Below, piece after piece: positions 51,577-59,318 of a stretch of 64,000 nt of DNA. The position numbers were made by a program, and so were the translations under genes. The stretch covers positions 124,001 through 188,000 of the forward strand of contig NZ_BONX01000010.1 of assembly GCF_016862935.1 (NCBI RefSeq). Direction: 5' to 3'. The notes below the pieces were generated by a model. The model saw only the letters and a program-made list of their open reading frames with translations. It made no database searches and had not been told where the DNA came from. Origin of the DNA: Plantactinospora mayteni (GTDB taxonomy: Bacteria; Actinomycetota; Actinomycetes; Mycobacteriales; Micromonosporaceae). How positions within the stretch are numbered: the stretch's first letter is position 1; each line of letters opens with the position of its first letter.

Positions 51577-52494
51577 TCAGACTCCGACGCCGGCCTGGAG
51601 GCTCTGCCAGACCTCGCGGGTCGCGGTCGACCGGTTGAGGGTGATGAAGTGGATCCCCGGCACACCCTCGTCGAGCAGTCGGCGACACATCTCGCTGGCC
51701 TGCTGGACGCCGAGCCGGCGGACCGCCTCCGGATCGTCGGCGACCCGGTCGAACTGGGCGGCCAGCGCGGGCGGGAACGGCGCCCCGGAGAGCTGCTGGG
51801 AACGCTCGATCGTGCTGAACTGGGTGACCGGCATGACGCCGGGCAGGATCGGCGTGTCGCAGCCGGCCGCCGCCACCCGGTCCCGCAGCCGGAGGTAGTC
51901 GTCGGCGTCGAAGAACATCTGGGTGATCGCGAAGTCGGCGCCGGCCCGGCACTTCTGGATGAAGTACCGCGTGTCGGTGGCGATGTCCGGCGACCGGGGG
52001 TGCTTGTAGGGGAATGCCGCCACCCCGACGCTGAAGTCGCCCGCCTCGCGGACCATCCGGACCAGTTCCTCGGCGTAGAGCACGCCCTCGGGGTGCCGCA
52101 CCCACTCCCCCATCGGGTTGCCCGGCGGGTCTCCCCGGACGGCGAGCACGTTGCGCACCCCGGCGCCGGCCAACCGGCCGATCACGTTGCGCAGCTCGGC
52201 GACCGAGTGGTTGACCGCGGTCAGGTGCGCCATCGGCAGCAGCGTCGTCTCGGTGGCCACCCGCTCTGTCACCGAGACGGTGGTGTCCCGGCTCGACCCG
52301 CCGGCACCGTAGGTGACGGAGACGAACGACGGGCGCAGCGACTCCAGCTCGCGGATCGCCTGCCAGAGCAGCCGCTCGCCGTTCTCGGTCTTGGGCGGGA
52401 AGAACTCGAACGAGAAGGTCTGCTGGGAACCACGGACAAGGTCCCCGATCGACGGCCGCGAGTCGGGGAGGACAGAGGGAAGACCGAGCGCCAC
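51577..52494 (-). CDS. metF: 5,10-methylenetetrahydrofolate reductase
   Basis: A 305-residue FAD enzyme that reduces methylene-THF to methyl-THF for methionine synthesis. Family motifs: FSFEFFPPKTE with catalytic Glu30, SVTYGAGGSSRD, AVRGDPP and FAITQMFFDADDY. Its place next to a polyprenyl synthase and MptA-like gene matches mycobacterial Rv2172c-Rv2174, although here an XRE regulator and a small gene are inserted between. Start ATG? The codon at 52494 reads GTG; length is normal. Confidence 0.95.
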   Translation of the reverse strand: MALGLPSVLPDSRPSIGDLVRGSQQTFSFEFFPPKTENGERLLWQAIRELESLRPSFVSVTYGAGGSSRDTTVSVTERVATETTLLPMAHLTAVNHSVAELRNVIGRLAGAGVRNVLAVRGDPPGNPMGEWVRHPEGVLYAEELVRMVREAGDFSVGVAAFPYKHPRSPDIATDTRYFIQKCRAGADFAITQMFFDADDYLRLRDRVAAAGCDTPILPGVMPVTQFSTIERSQQLSGAPFPPALAAQFDRVADDPEAVRRLGVQQASEMCRRLLDEGVPGIHFITLNRSTATREVWQSLQAGVGV

Positions 52495-52576
52495 GCCGCG
52501 ACTCTACCGGTCGAGCCGACCCGGTCTCGCACCTTTGGGTCCTGTTCGGGGCTTGGAGTCCACTTTTCGGTCCCAT

Positions 52577-52843
52577 CTAGCGGTCACCACGAGGGTCGGG
52601 ACCCCGGCAGGCGGCGAGCAGTCCGCGGACGGCGATCTGCCGGCCGTGGCAGGGCCAGGGGTCGGCACAGGTACGGCAGACGTTCGGCCCGGCCGGGCCG
52701 GAGACCGGGGTCACCGGGTCGGCGGGCAACGGACTGTGCTGCCGGTGCAGGCGTACGGCCAGCCGCCAGGCCATCGGCTGCACCACCTCCGGCGGCGGCT
52801 CGTCGGGCGGGTTCTCCGGGTCGAACGGCAACTCGCTGGGCAC
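52577..52843 (-). CDS. Small Cys-containing unknown protein
   Basis: An 88-residue protein with an acidic Pro-rich start (MPSELPFDPENPPDEPPPEV) and a conserved-looking C-terminal half. It contains CRTCADPWPCHGRQIA, a CxxC plus a third Cys and His, perhaps a small zinc site. GTG start has CGAGGAG upstream. It diverges from the XRE regulator gene; small Cys proteins of this type often lie next to XRE genes in actinomycetes. Function unknown. Confidence 0.68.
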   Translation of the reverse strand: MPSELPFDPENPPDEPPPEVVQPMAWRLAVRLHRQHSPLPADPVTPVSGPAGPNVCRTCADPWPCHGRQIAVRGLLAACRGPDPRGDR

Positions 52844-53200
52844 GGCGGCACTCCTCGACTCCTCGATCGGACTCGACGCTCACCGATGCCGGCCGGTGCC
52901 CGGGGAGGCGTACCTCGGGGAGGCGTACCGGTCGACGGTGGCCGTCGCCCTCGATCGAACGGCGGATCGGGCCGACCGGGAGGAGCCAGCGGGGAGGGGC
53001 CAGCCCGCTGGCCCCCGTGGCCAGTACGCGTACCGGCCCCTCGGATACCGCACCTTCCCGGGTACCCCTGATCCGGGTAGAACGTCGTACCCGGCCGGTA
53101 GGAATAGGGCCGCGCAGGGAGGGCGGCGTCGCCGGTCTCCGGGGGCATGCGCGGGGGTCAGCAGCAGGTTTGTCAGATCGTCACGCGCCGAAGGACCGCC
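52844..53200. other. Intergenic region between small Cys protein and XRE gene
   Basis: A 357-base gap between divergent genes. It contains a 15-bp direct repeat cggggaggcgtacc(t/g) at 52902-52916 and 52917-52931. Otherwise I see no gene, RNA or strong hairpin. It should hold the promoters of both neighbours. Confidence 0.5.
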
Positions 53201-54691
53201 ATGCCCCGACCCGAGCACCAACCGCACGACTCCGCGCCCCGCTGCGCCGCCGCACCGGGTTCACTCGGCGCGTTACTGACCGAACTGCGCCTGGCCAGAG
53301 GCTGGAGCCAGCTCCGGGTGGCCGAGCAGCTCTGCGCCGCCTCCGGCGTACCGACGGTGAGCCGGCACGAGGTCTCCCGATGGGAGCGGCAGCAGCGGGT
53401 GCCCGGCGAGTTCTGGCTGAGCTGGCTGGCGGCCGTACTCGACGTGCCTGTCGAAGACCTGGCGGTCGCCGCCGCCGCGAGCCGGTCCGCTGCCAGCGAC
53501 CACGGGGACGGCGGAGATCCCGGCGTGGCGCGGGCCCGGCAGGAGTTGCTGGCCTCGGCACACGCCTGGCTCACCGATCCGGACGGGCCGGTTGGACCGA
53601 CGGTCACGATCCCGGTCGGGCCGCTGGTCACGATCCCGGTCGGGCCAGCGGCCACGATCCCGGTCGAACCGACCCGAGCGGTCTCGGGCCGGCCAGCGCG
53701 GATGGGAGCGGGTCGGTCGGGAACGGCGGGCGAGGCCGCGTCCGAACAGGCGCCCCAACAGGCGCCCGAGCAGGCACTCGAACTGCCGCTCGACGCGGCC
53801 GGAGTCGCCGGGCTGCGGCGGCTCGACGACCTGGTCGGTGGGCGGGACCTGCTGTCGTCACCGGCCGGCCGGCTCGCCCTGGCGACGGCACGATGGGCGA
53901 CCGGCCGACCCGGGCGGCACGCACTGCCGCTGGTCGCCGAGGCGGCGCAGCTCACCGGCTGGCTGCACGCCGACGCGGGCGAGGTCGGCGCCGCACTGCG
54001 GGCGTACCGGCTGGCGCTGACCGCTGCCGCCGGGGCCGGTGACCGGAGCCTCGGCGCGCACGTACTCGGCTCGGCGAGTCACCTGCTCAGCAGCTTCGGT
54101 GACGCCCGGGGCGGCCTGCTGCTCGCCCGTACCGGATATCTCGGCGCCCGGCGCACCGCCCCGGCCGGGCTGCGGGCCCTGCTGCTGCACCGGATCGCCT
54201 TCGCGGCGGCGCGGTGCGGGCGGCGCCGGCCCGCGTACGCCGCGCTGCGCGCCGCCGACCGGGCGGCCGGGCGACGCGAGCCGTCCCGGGAACCGGCCTG
54301 GCTCTACTGGCTGGACGAGGGCGAACTCGCCGCGATGACCGGCCGCTGCCTCGCCGCGCTGTGCCGCCCGCTGCGCGCCGAACCACTGCTCCGCGCCGCG
54401 CTGACCCGGCCCGGGCAGCCGAGGACGGCGGCGGTCTACGGCAGTTGGCTGGCCCGCGCCTGTCTCGACCTGGGCGAGTGGGAGCGGGCCGCCGAGGTGG
54501 CGGACGCCGCGCTGCTCGACACCGTACGGTCGGGGTCGGCGCGGGCCGCGGCGGAGCTGGCTGGCGTCGGCCGGCGGCTCGCGGCGTACCGGACGGAGCC
54601 GGCCGGTCGACGGCACGCGGCGCTGACGGCAGCCGCCCGTCGCTACCTGCCGGCGGCGCCACCGACAGCTCTCGCCGGCAGTGTCGGATGA
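53201..54691 (+). CDS. XRE-family regulator with TPR-like C-terminal region
   Basis: A 496-residue regulator with an N-terminal XRE helix-turn-helix (LARGWSQLRVAEQLCAASGV, about residues 32-51, then VSRHEVSRWERQQRVPGE). A Pro/Val-rich linker contains three TIPVGP-type repeats (about residues 131-156), and a long alpha-helical TPR-like part fills the rest. ATG 53201 follows AAGGA; the frame stays open to 53147 upstream. Its ligand and targets are unknown. It sits between metF and the polyprenyl synthase where mycobacteria have no gene. Confidence 0.85.
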   Translation: MPRPEHQPHDSAPRCAAAPGSLGALLTELRLARGWSQLRVAEQLCAASGVPTVSRHEVSRWERQQRVPGEFWLSWLAAVLDVPVEDLAVAAAASRSAASDHGDGGDPGVARARQELLASAHAWLTDPDGPVGPTVTIPVGPLVTIPVGPAATIPVEPTRAVSGRPARMGAGRSGTAGEAASEQAPQQAPEQALELPLDAAGVAGLRRLDDLVGGRDLLSSPAGRLALATARWATGRPGRHALPLVAEAAQLTGWLHADAGEVGAALRAYRLALTAAAGAGDRSLGAHVLGSASHLLSSFGDARGGLLLARTGYLGARRTAPAGLRALLLHRIAFAAARCGRRRPAYAALRAADRAAGRREPSREPAWLYWLDEGELAAMTGRCLAALCRPLRAEPLLRAALTRPGQPRTAAVYGSWLARACLDLGEWERAAEVADAALLDTVRSGSARAAAELAGVGRRLAAYRTEPAGRRHAALTAAARRYLPAAPPTALAGSVG

Positions 54692-54934
54692 CCATGAGCG
54701 GTCTTGGCGGCCGGCGCGGCGGGCACGCCGGGTGATCGTCGGCGACCTCCGCCGCCGGGTGTCAATCGATCGATCTCTCTGCGCGGCGCGTGGAGCGGGT
54801 GGGCTGGCGAGTGGGTCGATCATGTAGGTGAGCAGGGCAGACAGCCGGTCGAGCGGGCCGACGCCGGCCGCGCCCCGAAGCCGGTGGCGTGGCCGCGCCG
54901 CGCACTCGGATAGTCGATCCACTAGCGTCATGGC

Positions 54935-56017
54935 GTGACCGCATCCGCCCCCGTCCCACCGGTCGACCGTGCTGGCCTACGCCAGCGGGTCGACAAGTCG
55001 TTGGCCCGGTTCCTCCTCAAACAGCGCGACTGGATGATCGGCGTCGACGACGGGCTCGGCACGGTCGCCGAGGCGCTGGAGGCGTTCGTGCTCGGTGGCG
55101 GCAAGCGGCTGCGGCCGGCGTTCGGCTACTGGGGCTACCGGGGGGCGGGCGGGCTCGACTCCGACGAGATCGTCAGCGGCCTGGCCGCGCTGGAGTTCGT
55201 GCAGGCGAGCGCCCTGATCCACGACGACCTGATGGACCGGTCCGACACGCGGCGCGGCGAACCGTCGATCCATCGCCGGTTCGCCGCCCAGCACCGGGCA
55301 GCCGGCTGGGGCGGTGAACCGGAGGGGTTCGGCGAGTCCAGCGCCATCCTGCTCGGCGACCTGTGCCTGGTCTGGTCCGACGAACTGCTGCACGGCAGCG
55401 GCATCGACCCGATCGTGGTCAGCCGGGCCCGGCCGGTCTTCGACGAGATGCGTGCCGAAGTCACCATCGGGCAGTACCTGGACGTGCTCGCCCAGGCGAC
55501 CCGGGACACCTCGGTCGACCGGGCGAGCAAGATCGCCCGGTACAAGTCCGCCAAATACACGGTCGAGCGACCGCTGCTCTTCGGCGCCGCGCTCGCCGAC
55601 GCGCCCGCCGAGCTTCGGGCCGCCTATTCGGGGTACGGGCTGCCGCTGGGCGAGGCGTTCCAACTCCGGGACGACGTACTCGGGGTCTTCGGCGATCCCG
55701 GTCAGACCGGTAAACCGGCCGGGGACGACCTGCGGGAAGGCAAACGTACCTACCTGGTGGCGGCGGCCCTGGAGGCGACCAGTCCGGCCGGACGGGAACT
55801 GTTGAACCACCGACTCGGCGACCCCGGGCTCGACCGGGCCGGCATCGAGGTCCTGCGCGAGATCATCACCAGCAGCGGGGCGCTGGACCGGACCGAGCGG
55901 CGGATAGCCACGCTCACCGACACCGCACTGGCCGCGCTGGTCGGCGCCGAACTGGAGACCGAGGCCCGCGAGGTGCTGGTGGACCTCGCCGTCGTGGCCA
56001 CCCGCCGCAAGGACTGA
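54935..56017 (+). CDS. Polyprenyl (geranylgeranyl-type) diphosphate synthase
   Basis: A 360-residue trans-isoprenyl diphosphate synthase that extends allylic diphosphates with IPP. First Asp-rich motif DDLMD (Asp97, Asp98, Asp101) and second DDVLGVFGD (Asp246, Asp247, Asp254) are intact. GGGKRLRP at about residues 54-61 binds IPP. Position matches idsA2 (Rv2173) of mycobacteria. With carotenoid cyclase genes only 1.9 kb away, it probably supplies geranylgeranyl diphosphate. GTG start at 54935 has no strong ribosome site. Confidence 0.94.
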   Translation: MTASAPVPPVDRAGLRQRVDKSLARFLLKQRDWMIGVDDGLGTVAEALEAFVLGGGKRLRPAFGYWGYRGAGGLDSDEIVSGLAALEFVQASALIHDDLMDRSDTRRGEPSIHRRFAAQHRAAGWGGEPEGFGESSAILLGDLCLVWSDELLHGSGIDPIVVSRARPVFDEMRAEVTIGQYLDVLAQATRDTSVDRASKIARYKSAKYTVERPLLFGAALADAPAELRAAYSGYGLPLGEAFQLRDDVLGVFGDPGQTGKPAGDDLREGKRTYLVAAALEATSPAGRELLNHRLGDPGLDRAGIEVLREIITSSGALDRTERRIATLTDTALAALVGAELETEAREVLVDLAVVATRRKD

Positions 56018-56040
56018 ACCCCGGAGGCCCAGCCGGGAGG

Positions 56041-56085
56041 GCCGAGTTGCAAGGGGCCGGGCTGGAATGGCCGAGTTGCAAGGGG
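56041..56085 (+). repeat. 16-bp direct repeat before mptA-like gene
   Basis: gccgagttgcaagggg occurs at 56041-56056 and 56070-56085, between the polyprenyl synthase stop and the mannosyltransferase. Each copy is preceded by GG and contains a TTG that could act as a start; one lies in the long open frame of the next gene. Confidence 0.6.
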
Positions 56086-56175
56086 CTGAGCCGGGAGGGT
56101 ACGAGAATCGGCTTTTTCTCACGCTTCCGAGCGGAAGGGACCGTTCGCCGCAGCGCCGGCTCCGATGCTGGTCTC

Positions 56176-57840
56176 GTGCGACCCGTCGGAGACCCGCCCT
56201 CCCGGGATCGGCCCACCCGGCTCCGGATGGCCGGTCTCGCCGCCAGCATCACGCTGGCGGTCAGCGCTTACCGGGCGGGTGCCCTGCCGGCCGGCGACGC
56301 CGACGCGGCGGTGCTGCCGGGCGGTCCACAGGCCGTGCCCTGGAGTTACTGGCTCGGTCTGGCCGGTTGGGTCGCCGGGCTGGTGGCGCTGACGGTCACC
56401 TGGTGGCGGCTCGGCGTACGGGTGCGGCGCCGGCCGGCGAGCGTGCCGCTGGGCTGGCTGCTGCGTACCGGACTGCTCTGGGCGACTCCGCTGCTGGTCG
56501 CGCCCCCGGTGGGCAGCCGGGACGCGTACGCCTACGCCTGCCAGGGTGCGCTCTGGCTCGACGGTGTCGACCCGTACTCCGTCGGCGTCCAGCCGGGCGG
56601 ATGTGTCTGGTCGGCGGCCGTACCCGTGCTGTGGCGGGACACGACGACCCCGTACGGGCCGCTGGCGGTGGCCCTGGCCGGCGCGGCGGTCGCGGTGGCC
56701 CGGTTGGTCACCACGTCCACCGACGGCCAACTGCTGGTCACGATCGCGCTGCTCCGCGCCGAGGCGCTGGCCGGGGTCGTACTCGTCGCCGGCTGCCTGC
56801 CCCGGCTGGCCCGGGCCGGCGGGGTCGACCCGGTCCGGGCCGCCTGGCTCGGCCTGGTCTCCCCGCTCGTCCTGGTGCACGCGCTCGGCGGGGCGCACAA
56901 CGACGCCCTGGTGCTGGGGCTGGTCGTGGCCGCGTTGTCCCTGGCAGCCGGTGGTTCGTCGGCCTTCGGCGCCGGTCGGGCCGGGCTGGTCACCGGCGCA
57001 CTGCTCGGGCTGGCGGTCGCGATCAAGGTCACCGCGATCGTGGCGCTGCCGTTCGCCCTCCTGCTCACCACCATCCGGCTCACGACCATCCGGCTCACCA
57101 GTGTGTCGCTGTCCCGCGTCCAGCCTGGTCGCGCCCCGGACTCCGCTGGCCCGACCGGTGCCGACAGGGCCGGAAGGCGGCCGGCCGTTTGGCGGGCACG
57201 GCTGCCGGGCGTACTCCTCGATCGGCGGCTGGTCGCGGTGTCGGGCGCCGGCGGGTTGGCCGGTGCGGGCCTGGCCTTCGCCGGGGTGACCCTGGCCACC
57301 GGCCTCGACCTCGGCTGGATCTCCGCCCTCTCCGGCACGGGCCGGCTGGTGCAGTGGACCTCGGTACCCAGCGGGCTGGGCATGGCGGCCGGATACCTGC
57401 TGCGGCTCGCCGGACGCCCGGAGGCGGTCGACGGCGCGGTGGCGGCGGCCCGACTCCTCGGCCTCGTCGCGCTGACCGGGACGCTCGCGGCGCTGCTGGT
57501 CCGGGCCGGGCGGGCCGGCTCGGCACCCGACCGGACCCGCGCCCGCCGTCGACTGGTGACCATCACCGGCGTGGCCTTCACCGCCCTGGCCCTGCTCTCC
57601 CCGATCTTCTACCCCTGGTACGGGCTGACCGCCGTCACCGTGCTCGCGGCGGGACTCTCCGCGCGGCGCTGGGTCCACCGGGTCGCCGTCGCGGTGATCG
57701 TGCTCAGCTTCCTGGTCCTGCCCAGCGGGCTCGGGCTGGCCGTGCTCACCAAGCTGCCCGGCGCCCTCCTCGACGTGGCCCTGCTGCTGGTACTGGCCGC
57801 CGTGGCATACCGGAGGTGGCGCTCCCGGCGCCGAAGCTGA
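56176..57840 (+). CDS. mptA: Alpha-(1->6) mannosyltransferase (MptA-like, GT-C)
   Basis: A membrane GT-C glycosyltransferase of about 554 residues with many helices (GLAASITLAVSAYRAG at the start; LGMAAGYLLRLAG later). The first loop carries VGSRDAYAYACQG, where the Asp is the likely catalytic base of this family. In mycobacteria and corynebacteria MptA builds the lipomannan core using decaprenyl-phosphomannose. Syntenic with Rv2174. I choose GTG 56176; TTG 56047, with GGGAGG upstream, would add 43 unlikely residues. A 35-residue cytoplasmic insert lies around residues 335-370. Confidence 0.86.
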   Translation: MRPVGDPPSRDRPTRLRMAGLAASITLAVSAYRAGALPAGDADAAVLPGGPQAVPWSYWLGLAGWVAGLVALTVTWWRLGVRVRRRPASVPLGWLLRTGLLWATPLLVAPPVGSRDAYAYACQGALWLDGVDPYSVGVQPGGCVWSAAVPVLWRDTTTPYGPLAVALAGAAVAVARLVTTSTDGQLLVTIALLRAEALAGVVLVAGCLPRLARAGGVDPVRAAWLGLVSPLVLVHALGGAHNDALVLGLVVAALSLAAGGSSAFGAGRAGLVTGALLGLAVAIKVTAIVALPFALLLTTIRLTTIRLTSVSLSRVQPGRAPDSAGPTGADRAGRRPAVWRARLPGVLLDRRLVAVSGAGGLAGAGLAFAGVTLATGLDLGWISALSGTGRLVQWTSVPSGLGMAAGYLLRLAGRPEAVDGAVAAARLLGLVALTGTLAALLVRAGRAGSAPDRTRARRRLVTITGVAFTALALLSPIFYPWYGLTAVTVLAAGLSARRWVHRVAVAVIVLSFLVLPSGLGLAVLTKLPGALLDVALLLVLAAVAYRRWRSRRRS

Positions 57841-57849
57841 CGGCCCGAC

Positions 57850-57939
57850 ACCGTCAACGGTCCAGTCGTCGCCGGTCCGGCCGTCAACGGTCCAGTCGTC
57901 AACGGTCCGGTCGTCGCCGGTCCGATCGTCGCCGGTCGA
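57850..57939. repeat. Six 15-bp tandem units at the end of crtYd
   Basis: Units begin at 57850, 57865, 57880, 57895, 57910 and 57925, each a variant of gtcgtcgccggtccg, with aac replacing gcc in three. The crtYd stop codon lies inside the fourth, and the last units encode its RRRSDRRRPDR tail. The array fills the space between the convergent mannosyltransferase and cyclase genes. Confidence 0.88.
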
Positions 57940-58279
57940 GCAGCCGGAGCAGCGGGGCACCCTCGCCGGCGGCCGGGGTCCGCTGCACGCCGGCCCGGCC
58001 CAGCCGGACCCAGACGGCCAGGGTCAGCAGTACCAGGGCGAAGCCGAACAGCAGGTCCTCCACCGGCGCGTACGCCAGCCGCCAGCCGAGGATCGCGTCC
58101 GGGGCGTACCGGACGATGCCCCGGCCGGTCAGGATGCCGTTGGAGATCAACTGGAAGAACACGATGATCGGGTACGTGGCCCAGAACACCGGCCGGAGCA
58201 GCAGCCGGGTACGCAGCACGAAGAGGTCGACGAGTACGGTGCCGGCCACCCCCAGCAGGGCGGCCACCGTATAGCTCAC
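57899..58279 (-). CDS. crtYd: Lycopene cyclase subunit CrtYd
   Basis: A 126-residue membrane protein with three helices, one half of the heterodimeric lycopene cyclase that closes ionone rings. Family patterns: TVLVDLFVLRTRLLLRPVFW, FFQLISNGILTGRGIVRY and YAPVEDLLFGFALVL. GTG 58279 overlaps the crtYc stop by 4 bases, the usual arrangement. Because crtYc is frameshifted, its first part is in the same frame as crtYd, so a continuous 236-residue frame runs from 58609. The C terminus is encoded by 15-bp repeats. Confidence 0.85.
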   Translation of the reverse strand: MSYTVAALLGVAGTVLVDLFVLRTRLLLRPVFWATYPIIVFFQLISNGILTGRGIVRYAPDAILGWRLAYAPVEDLLFGFALVLLTLAVWVRLGRAGVQRTPAAGEGAPLLRLLDRRRSDRRRPDR

Positions 58280-58609
58280 GACGACTCGTCGCCGGCCGGC
58301 CAGCGCAGCACCGCGCGCACCGCCTCGAAGCCGAGGACGGCACAGCAGGGTACGACGACGAAGAAGAGCAGCTCGTCCAGCGGCAGCCCGCCGGGCAGCA
58401 GTTACGCCGCTGGTCTGCGTCGGGTCGAAGGTCCAGTGTCCGGCGGCTATCGCGGTCAGGTCCCAGAGCGCGAAGAGCACCACCACGGGTAGCAGGGTGA
58501 GCAGCAACCGTCGCCACCGCCGCAGCACGTTGACCCGCAGTACCGGCTCCAGCCAGAGCGCGGCGCCGAGGCACCCGGCCAGCACCGCCAGGTAGGCGAA
58601 TCGCTCCAT
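58276..58609 (-). pseudogene. crtYc: Lycopene cyclase subunit CrtYc, frameshifted
   Basis: From ATG 58609 the frame reads a normal CrtYc start (MERFAYLAVLAGCLGAALW, later HWTFDPTQTSGV) to about 58403. The expected continuation LLPGGLPLDELLFFVVVPCC is found in another frame from about 58400 to the stop at 58276. The change needs one extra base or two missing bases near gttac (58401-58405). As written, the frame continues into crtYd through about 40 nonsense residues. Either the cyclase is inactive, or this is a sequencing error or programmed frameshift. Confidence 0.82.
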
Positions 58610-58623
58610 TCGGCGGGATCCGG

Positions 58624-58989
58624 TCAGAAGCCGGTGGCCTGGGCCCGGCGCTTGACCTCGCGGGCCCGGTCGTCGCCGAGTGCCGCCGCCGGGGTGCCCG
58701 GCAGGGTGTCGTCGGGCAGGTAGAGCCAGCGCAGCGCCGCCTCGTCGTCGTACCCGGCGTCGTGCAGCAGGGTGAGGATGCCCGGCAGGTGCTTGCGTGC
58801 CGTCCGGTTCGCGACCAGCTCGGCCGGAACCACCCGGGTTCCGTCCCGGCGGACCGCCAGCAGTTCCCGGTCCCGGATCATCTGGTGCACCTTGCTGATC
58901 GTCACCTCGAGGCGTTCGGCGACGTCCGGGAGGCTCAGCCAGCCGGTCGGCTCGGTCGGCTGGGGGTCGGCGGGTGAGGATTCGGTCAC
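58624..58989 (-). CDS. Rv2175c-like DNA-binding protein
   Basis: A 121-residue protein homologous to mycobacterial Rv2175c, a winged-helix DNA-binding protein phosphorylated by the neighbouring kinase PknL. The helix-turn-helix is LPDVAERLEVTISKVHQMIR and the C-terminal part HLPGILTLLHDAGYDDEAAL. I choose GTG 58989 with AAGGTGAG upstream; GTG 59013 is the alternative. The Thr-rich N terminus (VTESSPADPQPTEPTG) could be the kinase target. Divergent from the kinase gene, as in mycobacteria. Confidence 0.9.
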   Translation of the reverse strand: MTESSPADPQPTEPTGWLSLPDVAERLEVTISKVHQMIRDRELLAVRRDGTRVVPAELVANRTARKHLPGILTLLHDAGYDDEAALRWLYLPDDTLPGTPAAALGDDRAREVKRRAQATGF

Positions 58990-59318
58990 CCGCTCACCTT
59001 GCCACGTCGCCACCGGGCCGGACGAACGGCTCCCCGCCAGCCCGCCGGACAGCTCCCGACCAGCCCGCCGGACGACCCTCGGGCGGGCGACGGAGCGGCA
59101 CGACTCGGGAGGGTGAGCCGCGCGGCTGGGGTGGGCTGGGCGGCACGGTTAGGGTGGGGTGAGCCGCCGATACCGGCGGGCTGAGCAGGACGAGGCCGGC
59201 AAATCATGTCGAAGCGATCTCCGCCGCGCGTGGAACGGGCGACACGAACTTTTCGCTTCGGCGTCGGCTGTGGCATCCTGTTCTGCCGCTGCCCCCTGGA
59301 GACATAGACTGCCTGCCG
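58990..59318. other. Divergent promoter region of Rv2175c-like gene and kinase
   Basis: 329 bases between divergent genes. It has short G/C-rich repeats (cagcccgccggac at 59038 and 59062) and no credible gene or hairpin. It should contain both promoters. Confidence 0.5.

Noticed and set aside
56047-56175. N-terminal extension of the mannosyltransferase from TTG 56047
   Set aside because: It has a ribosome site, but its 43 residues are unlike the family and lie partly in a direct repeat; kept only as an alternative.
57850-57939. CRISPR-like array
   Set aside because: Units are 15 bp with no spacers; it is a simple tandem repeat.
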